From Clostridiales bacterium UBA1390 (GTDB lineage: Bacteria > Bacillota > Clostridia > Lachnospirales > Bianqueaceae): a stretch of 9,524 bases of DNA. The translations under genes were made by a program, and so were the position numbers. Shown one piece after another: positions 1 to 6,910 of the stretch. Numbering within the stretch: the first letter of the stretch is position 1; each line of letters starts with the position of its first letter. The notes under the pieces were generated by a model, which was given only the letters and a program-made list of their open reading frames with translations, did no database searches and had not been told where the DNA came from. The stretch is taken from positions 1-9,524 of the forward strand of contig DBQQ01000023.1 of assembly GCA_002305315.1 (NCBI GenBank). The letters run 5' to 3'.

Positions 1-38
1 ACCTCGGACTAATGAGAAAAGAACTTTCCGCCCCTATC

Positions 39-1232
39 TTATGAATTCCGTAGATTCACATTGTGCATCTGTATGCTCTCGACGCCACTGCAGAACAGTG
101 CTTCATCGGACTGCAGATCCACGTTTTCCAGGATGATCCCTTCGAGGGGCTGTTCCAGCAGGCCCTTGATCTGTATCGCAGTGCGGGAACCGCTGCCAGA
201 TACATTCCGGATCTCAATATCCTTCCACACACTGGGCGCCTTTGTTTTCGGCATGACGGTGCTGGACGCGTAGAACATATTGATCTGTACCGCCTGATTC
301 GACACATTATGAATCTCTATGTTTTCGATCTTCACATCTTTCACATATCCGCCACGTCCGCGCATCGATTTCAGACGTATGCCCTGCATTGTATTCTGAA
401 TCTTGCAATCGTGCGCATACACATTTCTCACGCCGCCGGATACCGCGCTTCCAATCACAATCCCGCCGTGCCCGCCGTTCATAAGGCAGTCTCGAATCTC
501 GATATTCTCACAGGGCCGGTTCACCCGCCATCCGTCCTCATTCATGCCCGCATTGATGGCAATGCAGTCATCCCCCGTCTCCAGCGTACATCCTTCGATA
601 AGAACATCCCGGCAGGAATCCGGGTTGATCCCATCCGTATTATGACCGGTTGTGCGCACCTGCACGTTTCGGACGACGACATTCTCACAGTATACGGGAT
701 GAATCGTCCACTGCGGGCCATCCACGATCGAGAAGCCTTCCAGGAGAATGTTTTTGCAATGGATCATCTGTATGAACTGCGGCCGAAGCGCGTCCTTTTC
801 CGTACCGAAGATCCGCTCTTCTACTGGTACGCTGTCCACTGCCATCTGGTATAGGCGGTCTGCCGCTACCTGCTGCGTCTGCTTCCATGCCCACCATCTC
901 TGACCGCTGCCGACCAGCGTGCCTTTTCCCGTGATCTGGATGTTCTCGCAGCCATGGGCATAGATGAGCGGAGAATAATTATAGCATTCGATCCCTTCCC
1001 ACCGCGTGAATACCACCGGGAGATAATCCTGCGGATCCTCGGAAAACACGACTTTCGCTCCCTCCTCCAACTGCAGATGTATATTGCTTTGCAGATGGAT
1101 TTTGCCCGTATGCCATTCTCCCTCAGGCACGATGACCGTCCCGCCGCCCGCCGCGGCACAGGCATCGACAGCCGTCTGAATGACGTTTTGATTCTTTTCG
1201 AAATCCTTTACCGAAACCCTGTTTCTTTCCAT
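39..1232 (-). CDS. Glycoside hydrolase family 28 (polygalacturonase-like), cytoplasmic
   Basis: Probable pectin-oligosaccharide hydrolase (inverting, right-handed parallel beta-helix fold), about 397 residues. The GH28 active-site signatures are all visible: NTD at 198-200 (in GHNTDGINP), DD at 221-222 (TGDDCIAIN), the catalytic-site His at 255 (GGHGGIVIG) and RLK at 286-288. The N-terminus (VSVKDFEKNQNVIQTAVDAC with GGGTVIVPEG) is the usual GH28 opening module. No signal peptide is present, so it probably acts in the cytoplasm on imported oligogalacturonides, in an exo mode (inference). An ATG at 1244 is in frame, but its upstream AAAGG abuts the codon; the ATG at 1232 has GGGAG five bases ahead and is preferred. 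The gene has its own candidate promoter and is separated from the dtxR-type gene by 196 bases. Exact substrate (galacturonan, xylogalacturonan or rhamnogalacturonan) cannot be told from sequence. The 38 bases beyond its stop show nothing assignable. Confidence 0.9.
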   Translation of the reverse strand: MERNRVSVKDFEKNQNVIQTAVDACAAAGGGTVIVPEGEWHTGKIHLQSNIHLQLEEGAKVVFSEDPQDYLPVVFTRWEGIECYNYSPLIYAHGCENIQITGKGTLVGSGQRWWAWKQTQQVAADRLYQMAVDSVPVEERIFGTEKDALRPQFIQMIHCKNILLEGFSIVDGPQWTIHPVYCENVVVRNVQVRTTGHNTDGINPDSCRDVLIEGCTLETGDDCIAINAGMNEDGWRVNRPCENIEIRDCLMNGGHGGIVIGSAVSGGVRNVYAHDCKIQNTMQGIRLKSMRGRGGYVKDVKIENIEIHNVSNQAVQINMFYASSTVMPKTKAPSVWKDIEIRNVSGSGSRTAIQIKGLLEQPLEGIILENVDLQSDEALFCSGVESIQMHNVNLRNS

Positions 1233-1302
1233 ATTCTCTCCCATCCTTTCCGGTTATTTTCAACGACGATACTACCATCTTCTCAAACAGAACATCATGT
1301 CT

Positions 1303-1331
1303 ATTTTACCAAGACCTCCTCTCCTGTGCAA
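1303..1331 (-). promoter_or_regulatory. Candidate sigma-A promoter for the GH28 gene
   Basis: On the minus strand, TTGCAC (1331-1326) is followed after 17 bases by TAAAAT (1308-1303), with a TGG just ahead of the -10 (extended -10 type). The -35 matches only the TTG part of the consensus, so the extended -10 would carry most of the strength. The predicted start of transcription is near 1296, giving a leader of about 60 bases before the ATG at 1232. No clear cre site or sugar-regulator operator was recognised in the leader. Confidence 0.5.
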
Positions 1332-1377
1332 TGTCTCAAATGTGATTTTGATGTCCTAAAGTCCCATGATAATACAC

Positions 1378-1423
1378 AAGCCCACCAGGTCCCTCTCAAA
1401 GACCGAAGGGAACTCGCGGGCTT
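1378..1423 (-). terminator. Imperfect hairpin after the DtxR-family gene, possible terminator
   Basis: A two-tier inverted repeat lies just downstream of the regulator's stop codon. The outer stem is AAGCCC (1378-1383) with GGGCTT (1418-1423), and the inner stem is TCCCT (1390-1394) with AGGGA (1407-1411). On the minus strand it is followed by GTGTATTATC rather than a clean T run. It is therefore a weak or atypical intrinsic terminator, or an RNA structure with another purpose. Its position at the end of the mtnN-galE-hydrolase-regulator run supports a termination role. Confidence 0.45.
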
Positions 1424-1428
1424 ATCAT

Positions 1429-1812
1429 TCACTCGATTTCGTTTTTTTGCGCCTTAGCCACATGTTCCTGCAGCCGTTCAAACGTCTCCTGGCTGATCAC
1501 ATGTTCGATCCTGCAGGCGTCCTCTGCCGCTGTCTTCTCGCTCACGCCAATCTTCTGCAGATAATAGCTGAGGAACCGATGCCGCTCGTAGATCTTTTCT
1601 GCGATCTGCATGCCGCTGTCCGTAAGGGTGATCCAGCCTTGAGGATCCATCTCGATATAGCCGTTTTCCCGCAGCCGCTTCATGGCAATACTAATGCTCG
1701 GCTTCGAGAACCCCAGCTCGTTCGCGATGTCGATCGAGCGCACCTGTCCATGGCGATTCTTCAGCATCAGAATCGTCTCCAAATAGTTTTCTCCGGATTC
1801 CTGCATCTTCAC
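1429..1812 (-). CDS. DtxR/MntR-family metal-dependent transcriptional regulator
   Basis: Metal-sensing repressor of about 127 residues with the short two-domain DtxR layout and no C-terminal SH3-like domain. An N-terminal winged helix-turn-helix (about 10-65, including IDIANELGFSKPSISIAMKRL) is followed by the dimerisation/metal domain (about 70-115). Primary-site ligand positions by family alignment are Asn9 (Met10 in DtxR, Asp8 in MntR), Glu12, His78 (ERHRFL), and Cys100, Glu103, His104 in DACRIEHVIS. The CxxEH part is DtxR-like, so iron or manganese is possible and the metal cannot be fixed by sequence. The GTG start is chosen because AAAGGAGG (1828-1821) lies 8 bases ahead. The ATG at 1806 would be 14 bases away, and a start at 1836 would precede the ribosome site. 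The resulting N-terminus (MKMQESGENYLETI) fits my recollection of clostridial members. It is the last gene of a four-gene run; no candidate operator was recognised nearby. Confidence 0.88.
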   Translation of the reverse strand: MKMQESGENYLETILMLKNRHGQVRSIDIANELGFSKPSISIAMKRLRENGYIEMDPQGWITLTDSGMQIAEKIYERHRFLSYYLQKIGVSEKTAAEDACRIEHVISQETFERLQEHVAKAQKNEIE

Positions 1813-1820
1813 TGTCTCTC

Positions 1821-1828
1821 CCTCCTTT
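1821..1828 (-). promoter_or_regulatory. Ribosome binding site deciding the DtxR-family start
   Basis: AAAGGAGG read on the minus strand at 1828-1821. It overlaps the TAA stop of the upstream serine hydrolase gene (1829-1827). This suggests translational coupling, and it places the GTG at 1812 at ideal spacing. Confidence 0.75.
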
Positions 1829-2984
1829 ACAAACAACTGTAGATGATATTCCTGAGCTTCGGCGTGATATACGCCTCCAGACTCGGTGCCGCCTGCTCCA
1901 TATAGACGGCCGTAAGCCGTTTTGCTGGATCCATCATAACCCAGGTTCCTGCCATCCCACTCCAGCCAAACTCGCCCATATGGCCGCCGCCAGCCATCGC
2001 TGGATCCATCATGACACGCACGCCCAGTCCGTAACCATACCCTCGATACTGGATCCAGTCAAAATCCTGCCGCTGCACCGCATTCAGCCGATTCGTCCGC
2101 ATGAGGCGCAGCGTTTCCTCTCCGATAATGCGGACTCCCTGCTGCGATATCCCACCGTCCGTCAGGGTCTGCGCAAAGGTCAGGTAATCCCCCAGTGTAG
2201 AAAGCAGCCCTGCGCCCCCGCGGTCCATCCGGGATTCTGGCGCATAATGCTCGTCCTGGTCTGTGATTCTCTCATACGAGCCATCTTCCTGATGTCGATA
2301 AAACCCTGCCAGCCGTGCCTCCCGCGTCTGCGCATCACACCGAAAAAAGGTGTCGTGAAGTCCCAGGGGACGACAGATATGCTCCTCGATATAGGCGCTG
2401 AGCCGTTCCCCACTGACCACCTCGACAAAAGCCCCCAGCGCTTCATGGCAGGTGCTGTATCGCCAATGGCTTCCCGGTTCAAAGGCCAACGGACCGGATG
2501 CCAGCATTTTGGCATAGTCCCTGGTCGTATAATTCGGATGCTCCGACTCCAACTTCCGCAGATTTTCCGCGCGTACCCGCGCGGCTTCGCCGCCATCATC
2601 AAAATAGGTCAGCCCTGCTGTCATGCCGAACAGATCTTCCACGCGGATTTTCTGCGCCGCAGAATACTCCAGGGGCTTTCCATTCGGCTTGGAAGCCAGA
2701 ACCCGCATCTGTGTAAATTCCGGCAAATATTCTGATACGGGATCTGACAGAGAAAACAATCCCTTCTCGTACAATTGCATCGCCGCCACACAGGTGAAAA
2801 TCTTCGTCATCGAATAGATTCGAAACAGCGTGTCCGGCCCCACGGGCTTCTGCGCTTCCAGATCCGCATAACCGCAATAATGTTCATAGACCCGCTTACC
2901 ATCCAGCATCACCGCACAGCTGTTCCCTGGGATCCCCTTCTTCGATAATCCCTCCAGAAAATCCGTCAGCCTCTGAAAATCCAT
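1827..2984 (-). CDS. Serine hydrolase, beta-lactamase class C / EstB-like family
   Basis: A 385-residue protein of the serine beta-lactamase-like superfamily (PF00144 type: class C beta-lactamases, EstB esterases, D-aminopeptidases). The nucleophile motif SxxK is SMTK at 58-61. The second motif has its Tyr at 176 in WRYSTCHEALG, with Ser-Thr following instead of the Tyr-Ser/Ala-Asn of true lactamases. The third (KTG-like) box is replaced by HMGEFGWSGMAGTW around 335-348, as in esterase-type members. No signal peptide or lipobox is visible, so it is probably cytoplasmic. Those features favour an esterase or amidase over an antibiotic-resistance enzyme (inference); the substrate is unknown. The start has AAGGAGGG 6 bases upstream, merged with the galE stop codon. 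It sits third in the run after mtnN and galE and directly before the metalloregulator gene. Confidence 0.88.
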   Translation of the reverse strand: MDFQRLTDFLEGLSKKGIPGNSCAVMLDGKRVYEHYCGYADLEAQKPVGPDTLFRIYSMTKIFTCVAAMQLYEKGLFSLSDPVSEYLPEFTQMRVLASKPNGKPLEYSAAQKIRVEDLFGMTAGLTYFDDGGEAARVRAENLRKLESEHPNYTTRDYAKMLASGPLAFEPGSHWRYSTCHEALGAFVEVVSGERLSAYIEEHICRPLGLHDTFFRCDAQTREARLAGFYRHQEDGSYERITDQDEHYAPESRMDRGGAGLLSTLGDYLTFAQTLTDGGISQQGVRIIGEETLRLMRTNRLNAVQRQDFDWIQYRGYGYGLGVRVMMDPAMAGGGHMGEFGWSGMAGTWVMMDPAKRLTAVYMEQAAPSLEAYITPKLRNIIYSCL

Positions 2985-2996
2985 ACGGCACCCTCC

Positions 2997-3989
2997 TTAG
3001 CGATTCTTTGTCATGAAATGCCAGCTATCCCGACACATATCCTCCAGATTGCGCTCTGCCTTCCAGCCCAGCTCCTTCTCTGCCTTCGTCGGATCCGCGT
3101 AGCACTGCGCAATATCTCCCGGTCTGCGTCCCATGATCTGATAGGGCAACTCATGACCGCAGGCCTTCTCGTAAGCATGGATCACATCCAATACACTGTA
3201 TCCCACACCCGTGCCCAGATTATACACATAGACGCCAGGCTGATTCTTCGCGAGCGCCTTGATATGGCCCTGCGCCAGATCCACCACATGAATATAATCG
3301 CGCACGCCCGTGCCGTCCGGCGTCGGATAGTCATTGCCGAATACCCGCACGAAGGGCAGTTCTCCCGTGGCCACCTTCGCGATATAAGGCGTCAGATTGT
3401 TCGGAATCCCATTGGGATCTTCTCCCAGAAGACCGCTCTCATGCGCTCCTACCGGATTAAAATACCGCAGCAGCACCACGTTCCACTCCGGATCCGCCTT
3501 GACGAGATCCTGCAGGATATTTTCGATCATCAGCTTGGTGGAACCATAGGGATTCGTCGTATGCAGCGGGAAGTCCTCCCGAATCGGCACACTGGCCGGG
3601 TCCCCGTACACCGTGGCGGAGGAACTGAAGATGATGCTCTTCACGCCATGCGCCTGCATCTGTTCACAGAGATGCAGCGTTCCTGTCAGATTATTATGAT
3701 AGTAGCGCAACGGCTGCTCGCAGGACTCTCCGACGGCCTTCAATCCCGCGAAATGAATCACCGCTTCGATATCCGGCTGTTCGTCGAATACACGCTTCAC
3801 ACCCTCTGCGTCTAATAGATCCACCTCATAGAAAGGAAAGTCCTTATGCGTGATCTCTCGAATCCGATCCAGCGTTTCCGGCTTGGAATTGCTGAAATTA
3901 TCCAATACCACAATCTCATGTCCTGCTTCCAGAAGCTCCACGCAGGTATGGCTCCCGATATATCCGGCTCCGCCTGTTACTAATATCAT
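2997..3989 (-). CDS. galE: UDP-glucose 4-epimerase
   Basis: Interconverts UDP-glucose and UDP-galactose in the cytoplasm using tightly bound NAD+. It serves the Leloir pathway and supplies UDP-galactose for cell-surface glycans. At 330 residues it has the normal bacterial GalE length. It is a short-chain dehydrogenase-type protein: the NAD-binding glycine motif GGAGYIGSH is at 6-14, the catalytic Ser is in [10 protein letters not shown] (121-130), and Tyr148 with Lys152 form the YxxxK motif in NPYGSTK. Family hallmarks [11 protein letters not shown] and [12 protein letters not shown] are present, and the protein continues to a typical C-terminus ([14 protein letters not shown], then [11 protein letters not shown]). 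The start is supported by AAGGAGG 8 bases upstream. It is the second gene of the run, 21 bases after mtnN, with no galK or galT in view. Confidence 0.97.
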   Translation of the reverse strand: MILVTGGAGYIGSHTCVELLEAGHEIVVLDNFSNSKPETLDRIREITHKDFPFYEVDLLDAEGVKRVFDEQPDIEAVIHFAGLKAVGESCEQPLRYYHNNLTGTLHLCEQMQAHGVKSIIFSSSATVYGDPASVPIREDFPLHTTNPYGSTKLMIENILQDLVKADPEWNVVLLRYFNPVGAHESGLLGEDPNGIPNNLTPYIAKVATGELPFVRVFGNDYPTPDGTGVRDYIHVVDLAQGHIKALAKNQPGVYVYNLGTGVGYSVLDVIHAYEKACGHELPYQIMGRRPGDIAQCYADPTKAEKELGWKAERNLEDMCRDSWHFMTKNR

Positions 3990-4010
3990 ACTTGTATCCT
4001 CCTTATCCTG

Positions 4011-4715
4011 TTACGACCATGTTTTCAGCATTCGCGAGAGCAGCCGCACGGCCTGTCCAGCCGCCTTCTCGGAAAATTCTGCATAGCTGACGCCCGCATT
4101 TCCATCCGCATTGTCCGATATGGAACGCAGGATGACAAAAGGCACCCGATTCCTCCAGCATGCCTGCGCAATCGCCGCGCCCTCCATCTCCGCGCATAGG
4201 GCATGAAATGTATCATGAATCCGCTGCCGCTGCCCCTCCTCGGATACGAACAGGTCCCCGCTGGCAATGCGTCCCATATGGGTCTTGAGCCCTTCCGCCG
4301 AACCCGCCTGATCGGCCAGCACAATGAGTCCCGGATCGGCCTTGAAGAAACTCTCTTCCTGATCCGGCACAATGCCGGGCGCATAACCCAGCCCGGTCAC
4401 ATCCATATCGTGCTGCACCACATCCTCGGATATGACCAGATCGTATAACGAGATGCCTGGCGCTACTGCGCCCGCCGCCCCAATATTGATCAGCGCCTCT
4501 GGCTGGAATCGATCGATCATCGCCTGCGCCGAGATCGCCGCATTCACCTTGCCGATGCCGCAGCGCATCGCCGCCACCCGATGTGAGCCCACGCGCCCCA
4601 TACGATAGACACACCCCGCCGCACCGATTTCTGTACGCCGATCTTCCATGAATTCATCCATGCCTGCCAGTTCTTGCTCTTCTGCGGCAATTACCGCAAT
4701 CCAACGTTCCTTCAT
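4011..4715 (-). CDS. mtnN: 5'-methylthioadenosine/S-adenosylhomocysteine nucleosidase
   Basis: Cleaves adenine from methylthioadenosine and S-adenosylhomocysteine (and 5'-deoxyadenosine, the by-product of radical-SAM enzymes). It recycles SAM by-products and yields the S-ribosylhomocysteine used by LuxS. At 234 residues it is close to the 232 of the E. coli enzyme. It has a nucleoside phosphorylase fold: Glu12 in AAEEQEL (water activation), INIGAAGAV at 77-84, the ribose-binding Met177-Glu178 in CAEMEGAA, and the catalytic acid Asp201 in RSISDNADG. An in-frame ATG at 4742 lies upstream of the predicted transcription start, whereas the ATG at 4715 has GGGAGGAG a few bases ahead, so 4715 is used. 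It is the first gene of the mtnN-galE-hydrolase-regulator run. Confidence 0.96.
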   Translation of the reverse strand: MKERWIAVIAAEEQELAGMDEFMEDRRTEIGAAGCVYRMGRVGSHRVAAMRCGIGKVNAAISAQAMIDRFQPEALINIGAAGAVAPGISLYDLVISEDVVQHDMDVTGLGYAPGIVPDQEESFFKADPGLIVLADQAGSAEGLKTHMGRIASGDLFVSEEGQRQRIHDTFHALCAEMEGAAIAQACWRNRVPFVILRSISDNADGNAGVSYAEFSEKAAGQAVRLLSRMLKTWS

Positions 4716-4744
4716 AGTGCTCCTCCCGCTTTCAGTATGCACTC

Positions 4745-4773
4745 AGTATACCACAGAGCCCGCCCCTTTTCAA
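4745..4773 (-). promoter_or_regulatory. Strong sigma-A promoter of the mtnN operon
   Basis: Read on the minus strand, TTGAAA (4773-4768) is followed by a 17-base spacer and TATACT (4750-4745), with TGG immediately before the -10 (extended -10). Five of six bases match in each hexamer and the spacing is ideal. The predicted start is near 4738, giving a leader of about 23 bases. The -35 begins 3 bases past the GH43 stop codon. No terminator separates the GH43 gene from this promoter, so read-through from upstream is also possible. Confidence 0.82.
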
Positions 4774-4776
4774 TCC

Positions 4777-6339
4777 TTATTCTCCCAGGGGCTGATATTC
4801 AAACCAGTCGAAATCTGCCGTATTTTGGCTCTCCTGCCCATTGGCAGACGCATACAATCCCAGTACCGTCCCGGTAAATCCTCCGGCTATCTCCTTACTC
4901 AAAAGTGTCCCTGAGACATGATCTGCCACCAGTTCCCAGGTCTCTTCTTCCTTTCCTACATAGAAGGCCAGATCCTGCAGATGGGCCGTCACGCGCAGAT
5001 ACGTTTTCCCCGCATTCCACATCTTCTCGGCCAATATCTCCTCCCGGCCATCGAAGCAACGAATCAGCCGAATCTTTTTCTGGCCCTCCCACTGACCATA
5101 TACAAACCGGAAATGGAACCTGTGGTTCATCAGCAATACAACGCCGCTCTCTTCCTGTTCCTGCGGATCCCATTCCAGCACGGTACGCACCGCATATTGC
5201 ATGTGCTGCTGCCGACGGCCCAGAAAGGCGGAATGGCTCGTCTCCCGAAGGGTTTCCGGTCCCGGATACAGTCTAAGGTATCCCGCCCGCTCCGTCAGAC
5301 TGTAGAATTTTCTTCTGGGTGTACGCGCGGGCACCCATTCCGCCCCCAGCCTGTCGGACTCAAACTGGCAGCAAACAGGCCTCTCCGGCCAGGGATGCGC
5401 GGGCAGATCGGGCGCCTGATAACACATTTCTACCCGGCCTGTATCCGGACAAAATACCGGCCAGTCGTCTTCCCAACGAACTGGGATACAGAAGGTCTCC
5501 CGTCCCAGTGTACGATAATCTCCGCCCACAGGTCTCGACGCCAGAAGAACCGCCCACCATTCGCCGTTCGCCAGCTGAATCATGTCCGCATGGCCCGTGC
5601 TGTGAACGGGATAATCCCACCGCAGATTCCTGTGTGTGATCAGCGGGTTTCTGGGATTTCCCTCATAGGGCCCCGAAAGAGAACGGCTTCTGAAAATCGT
5701 GCTGGAATGATAATGAGACGTTCCGCCTTCCGCGATCAGGATGTAGTAGTAATCTCCTATATGATAGATGTGCGGTCCCTCCGGCGCGGACGCGTTTGTC
5801 ATCGCGCCGCCTGTCAGCAGCGTATGGCGTTCTCCGAGCAGTCGGCCCGTGGAGAGTTCCAGTTCCTGCATCCAGATATGCCGCGCTGTGGAATCCGTAT
5901 CTGGGTAGGGTCTGCAGTTGCCCAGATAATAGACTTTCCCCTCGTCAAATACCAGCGAGGGATCGATTCCCTCTGCCCCCTGCACGATGATGGGATCGGA
6001 CCAGGGCCCTGCCGGATCATCCGCCCATACGTAGAAGTTCACGTTGTCCCAGTAGGGCGCGTTGCCCACCAGCGTCGTGATCACGTAGAACCGTCCCTCG
6101 TGATAGAAGATCGACGAGGCATAGATGCCCCGGGATGGATTTAGTCCGTCCAGCGCCAGCTGTTCCGGTCGATCCAGCACATGGCCTATCTGCTCCCAAT
6201 GTACCAGGTCCCTGGAATGGAAGACCGGAATGCCGGGATAATATTCAAATGTGGATGTGACCAGATAATAATCTTCTCCTCGCCTGCATATCGACGGATC
6301 CGGATAGAATCCAGGCAGAATCGGATTCTTAAGTTTCAT
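4777..6339 (-). CDS. Glycoside hydrolase family 43 beta-xylosidase / alpha-L-arabinofuranosidase
   Basis: Inverting glycosidase of 520 residues that probably removes xylose (and possibly arabinose) from xylo-oligosaccharides. The N-terminal five-bladed beta-propeller (about 1-310) has the expected catalytic triad: general base Asp14 (GFYPDPS), pKa-modulating Asp126 (GIDPSLVFD) and general acid Glu187 (APEGPHIYHIGDYYY). His250 in STGHADM matches the propeller-centre histidine of XynB-type enzymes. A C-terminal concanavalin-like beta-sandwich (about 330-515) with QHMQYAVRTVLEW and GFTGTVLGLYAS matches the XynB accessory domain. No signal peptide is present, so it acts in the cytoplasm on imported oligosaccharides. 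AAGGGGG lies 7 bases before the ATG. The gene stands alone between the nrdG terminator and the mtnN promoter. No convincing promoter was found in the short gap before it, and no xylose transporter or regulator gene is in view. It resembles XynB; arabinofuranosidase activity cannot be excluded. Confidence 0.94.
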   Translation of the reverse strand: MKLKNPILPGFYPDPSICRRGEDYYLVTSTFEYYPGIPVFHSRDLVHWEQIGHVLDRPEQLALDGLNPSRGIYASSIFYHEGRFYVITTLVGNAPYWDNVNFYVWADDPAGPWSDPIIVQGAEGIDPSLVFDEGKVYYLGNCRPYPDTDSTARHIWMQELELSTGRLLGERHTLLTGGAMTNASAPEGPHIYHIGDYYYILIAEGGTSHYHSSTIFRSRSLSGPYEGNPRNPLITHRNLRWDYPVHSTGHADMIQLANGEWWAVLLASRPVGGDYRTLGRETFCIPVRWEDDWPVFCPDTGRVEMCYQAPDLPAHPWPERPVCCQFESDRLGAEWVPARTPRRKFYSLTERAGYLRLYPGPETLRETSHSAFLGRRQQHMQYAVRTVLEWDPQEQEESGVVLLMNHRFHFRFVYGQWEGQKKIRLIRCFDGREEILAEKMWNAGKTYLRVTAHLQDLAFYVGKEEETWELVADHVSGTLLSKEIAGGFTGTVLGLYASANGQESQNTADFDWFEYQPLGE

Positions 6340-6370
6340 GATAATGCCCCCTTATTTTTATGTATATGAC

Positions 6371-6402
6371 AAAAACTGGGGGTGAAGGCACTCCCAGTTT
6401 TT
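6371..6402 (-). terminator. Intrinsic terminator after nrdG (possibly bidirectional)
   Basis: AAAAACTGGG (6371-6380) and CCCAGTTTTT (6393-6402) form a perfect 10-bp stem. The stem can extend inward with GTG/CAC across one mismatch, leaving an AAGG/CCTT tetraloop. Because the arms are A-rich then T-rich, RNA from either strand ends in five U residues. It begins 3 bases after the nrdG stop, so its main role is to end the nrdD-nrdG transcript before the GH43 gene. Confidence 0.85.
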
Positions 6403-6405
6403 CAT

Positions 6406-6897
6406 TTATTCATCCCACAAGATGACTTGTCCTGCCTGCAGCGTGGACGGCACGTCGATGACGCGCTGATTCGAGCTGCCCTTCCAGTGCAGCGTTGTAT
6501 CCCGCAGCGCTTCTACATAAGGCCCATCGATCAGCACATCCACCTTCGATATGCCTGGCAGGTCCTTCACATCCTCCCAGAGATAGCCCGTATACAGCCA
6601 GATGGTCTTCCCGGGAAATCTCTCTTTGATCTCATCGATCAACTCCGCAATCGTATCGCGGTTTCCTGGAAACAGCGGATCTCCCCCGCTCAGCGTGATG
6701 CCAGAGACATAGTCCTTGGACAGTTCCTCGAAAATCTCCTCTTTCGCCGCCTGATCGAAGGGAATGCCATCATGAGGATCCCAGGTGATGGGATTATGGC
6801 ATCCCGGACACCGATGGGAACAGCCGGCAACCCAGAGGACGGTTCGCAGACCGTCCCCGTTTTTCATGTCGCATTTGGTAATATCATGATATCGCAT
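6406..6897 (-). CDS. nrdG: Anaerobic ribonucleotide reductase activating protein (radical SAM)
   Basis: NrdG reductively cleaves S-adenosylmethionine at a [4Fe-4S] cluster and installs the glycyl radical on NrdD under anaerobic conditions. It has 163 residues, close to the usual length of about 155. The cluster motif of this family, CX3CX2C, is Cys26-Cys30-Cys33 in AGCSHRCPGCHN. The SAM-contacting glycine-rich motif is LSGGDPLF at 69-76, followed by ELIDEIKERFPGKTIWLYTGY. The longer upstream frame to 6978 runs back into nrdD. The ATG at 6897 is chosen because GGGAGG lies 7 bases ahead, directly joined to the nrdD stop (TAAGGGAGG). It is second in the nrdD-nrdG operon and is followed by a strong terminator. 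Confidence 0.96.
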   Translation of the reverse strand: MRYHDITKCDMKNGDGLRTVLWVAGCSHRCPGCHNPITWDPHDGIPFDQAAKEEIFEELSKDYVSGITLSGGDPLFPGNRDTIAELIDEIKERFPGKTIWLYTGYLWEDVKDLPGISKVDVLIDGPYVEALRDTTLHWKGSSNQRVIDVPSTLQAGQVILWDE

Positions 6898-6910
6898 GAA
6901 GATGCCTCCC

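Noticed and set aside
1378..1423. tRNA or small structured RNA gene
   Set aside because: The folded stretch is only 46 bases, has no cloverleaf or T-loop consensus, and sits where an operon terminator is expected.
1827..2984. Antibiotic-resistance beta-lactamase
   Set aside because: The SxxK motif is present, but the second motif is YST rather than YxN, the KTG box is replaced by an FGWSGMAG-type segment and there is no signal peptide, so an esterase or peptidase-like member is more likely.
4716..4742. Upstream ATG extending mtnN by nine codons
   Set aside because: The ATG at 4742 lies upstream of the predicted transcription start near 4738, and the added residues are absent from typical MtnN proteins. 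The ATG at 4715 has the ribosome site.
4918..6144. Long plus-strand open frame (408 codons) opposite the GH43 gene
   Set aside because: It is fully antisense to a gene with intact GH43 catalytic motifs. Its translation shows no recognisable domain, and long antisense frames are common in GC-rich codon patterns.
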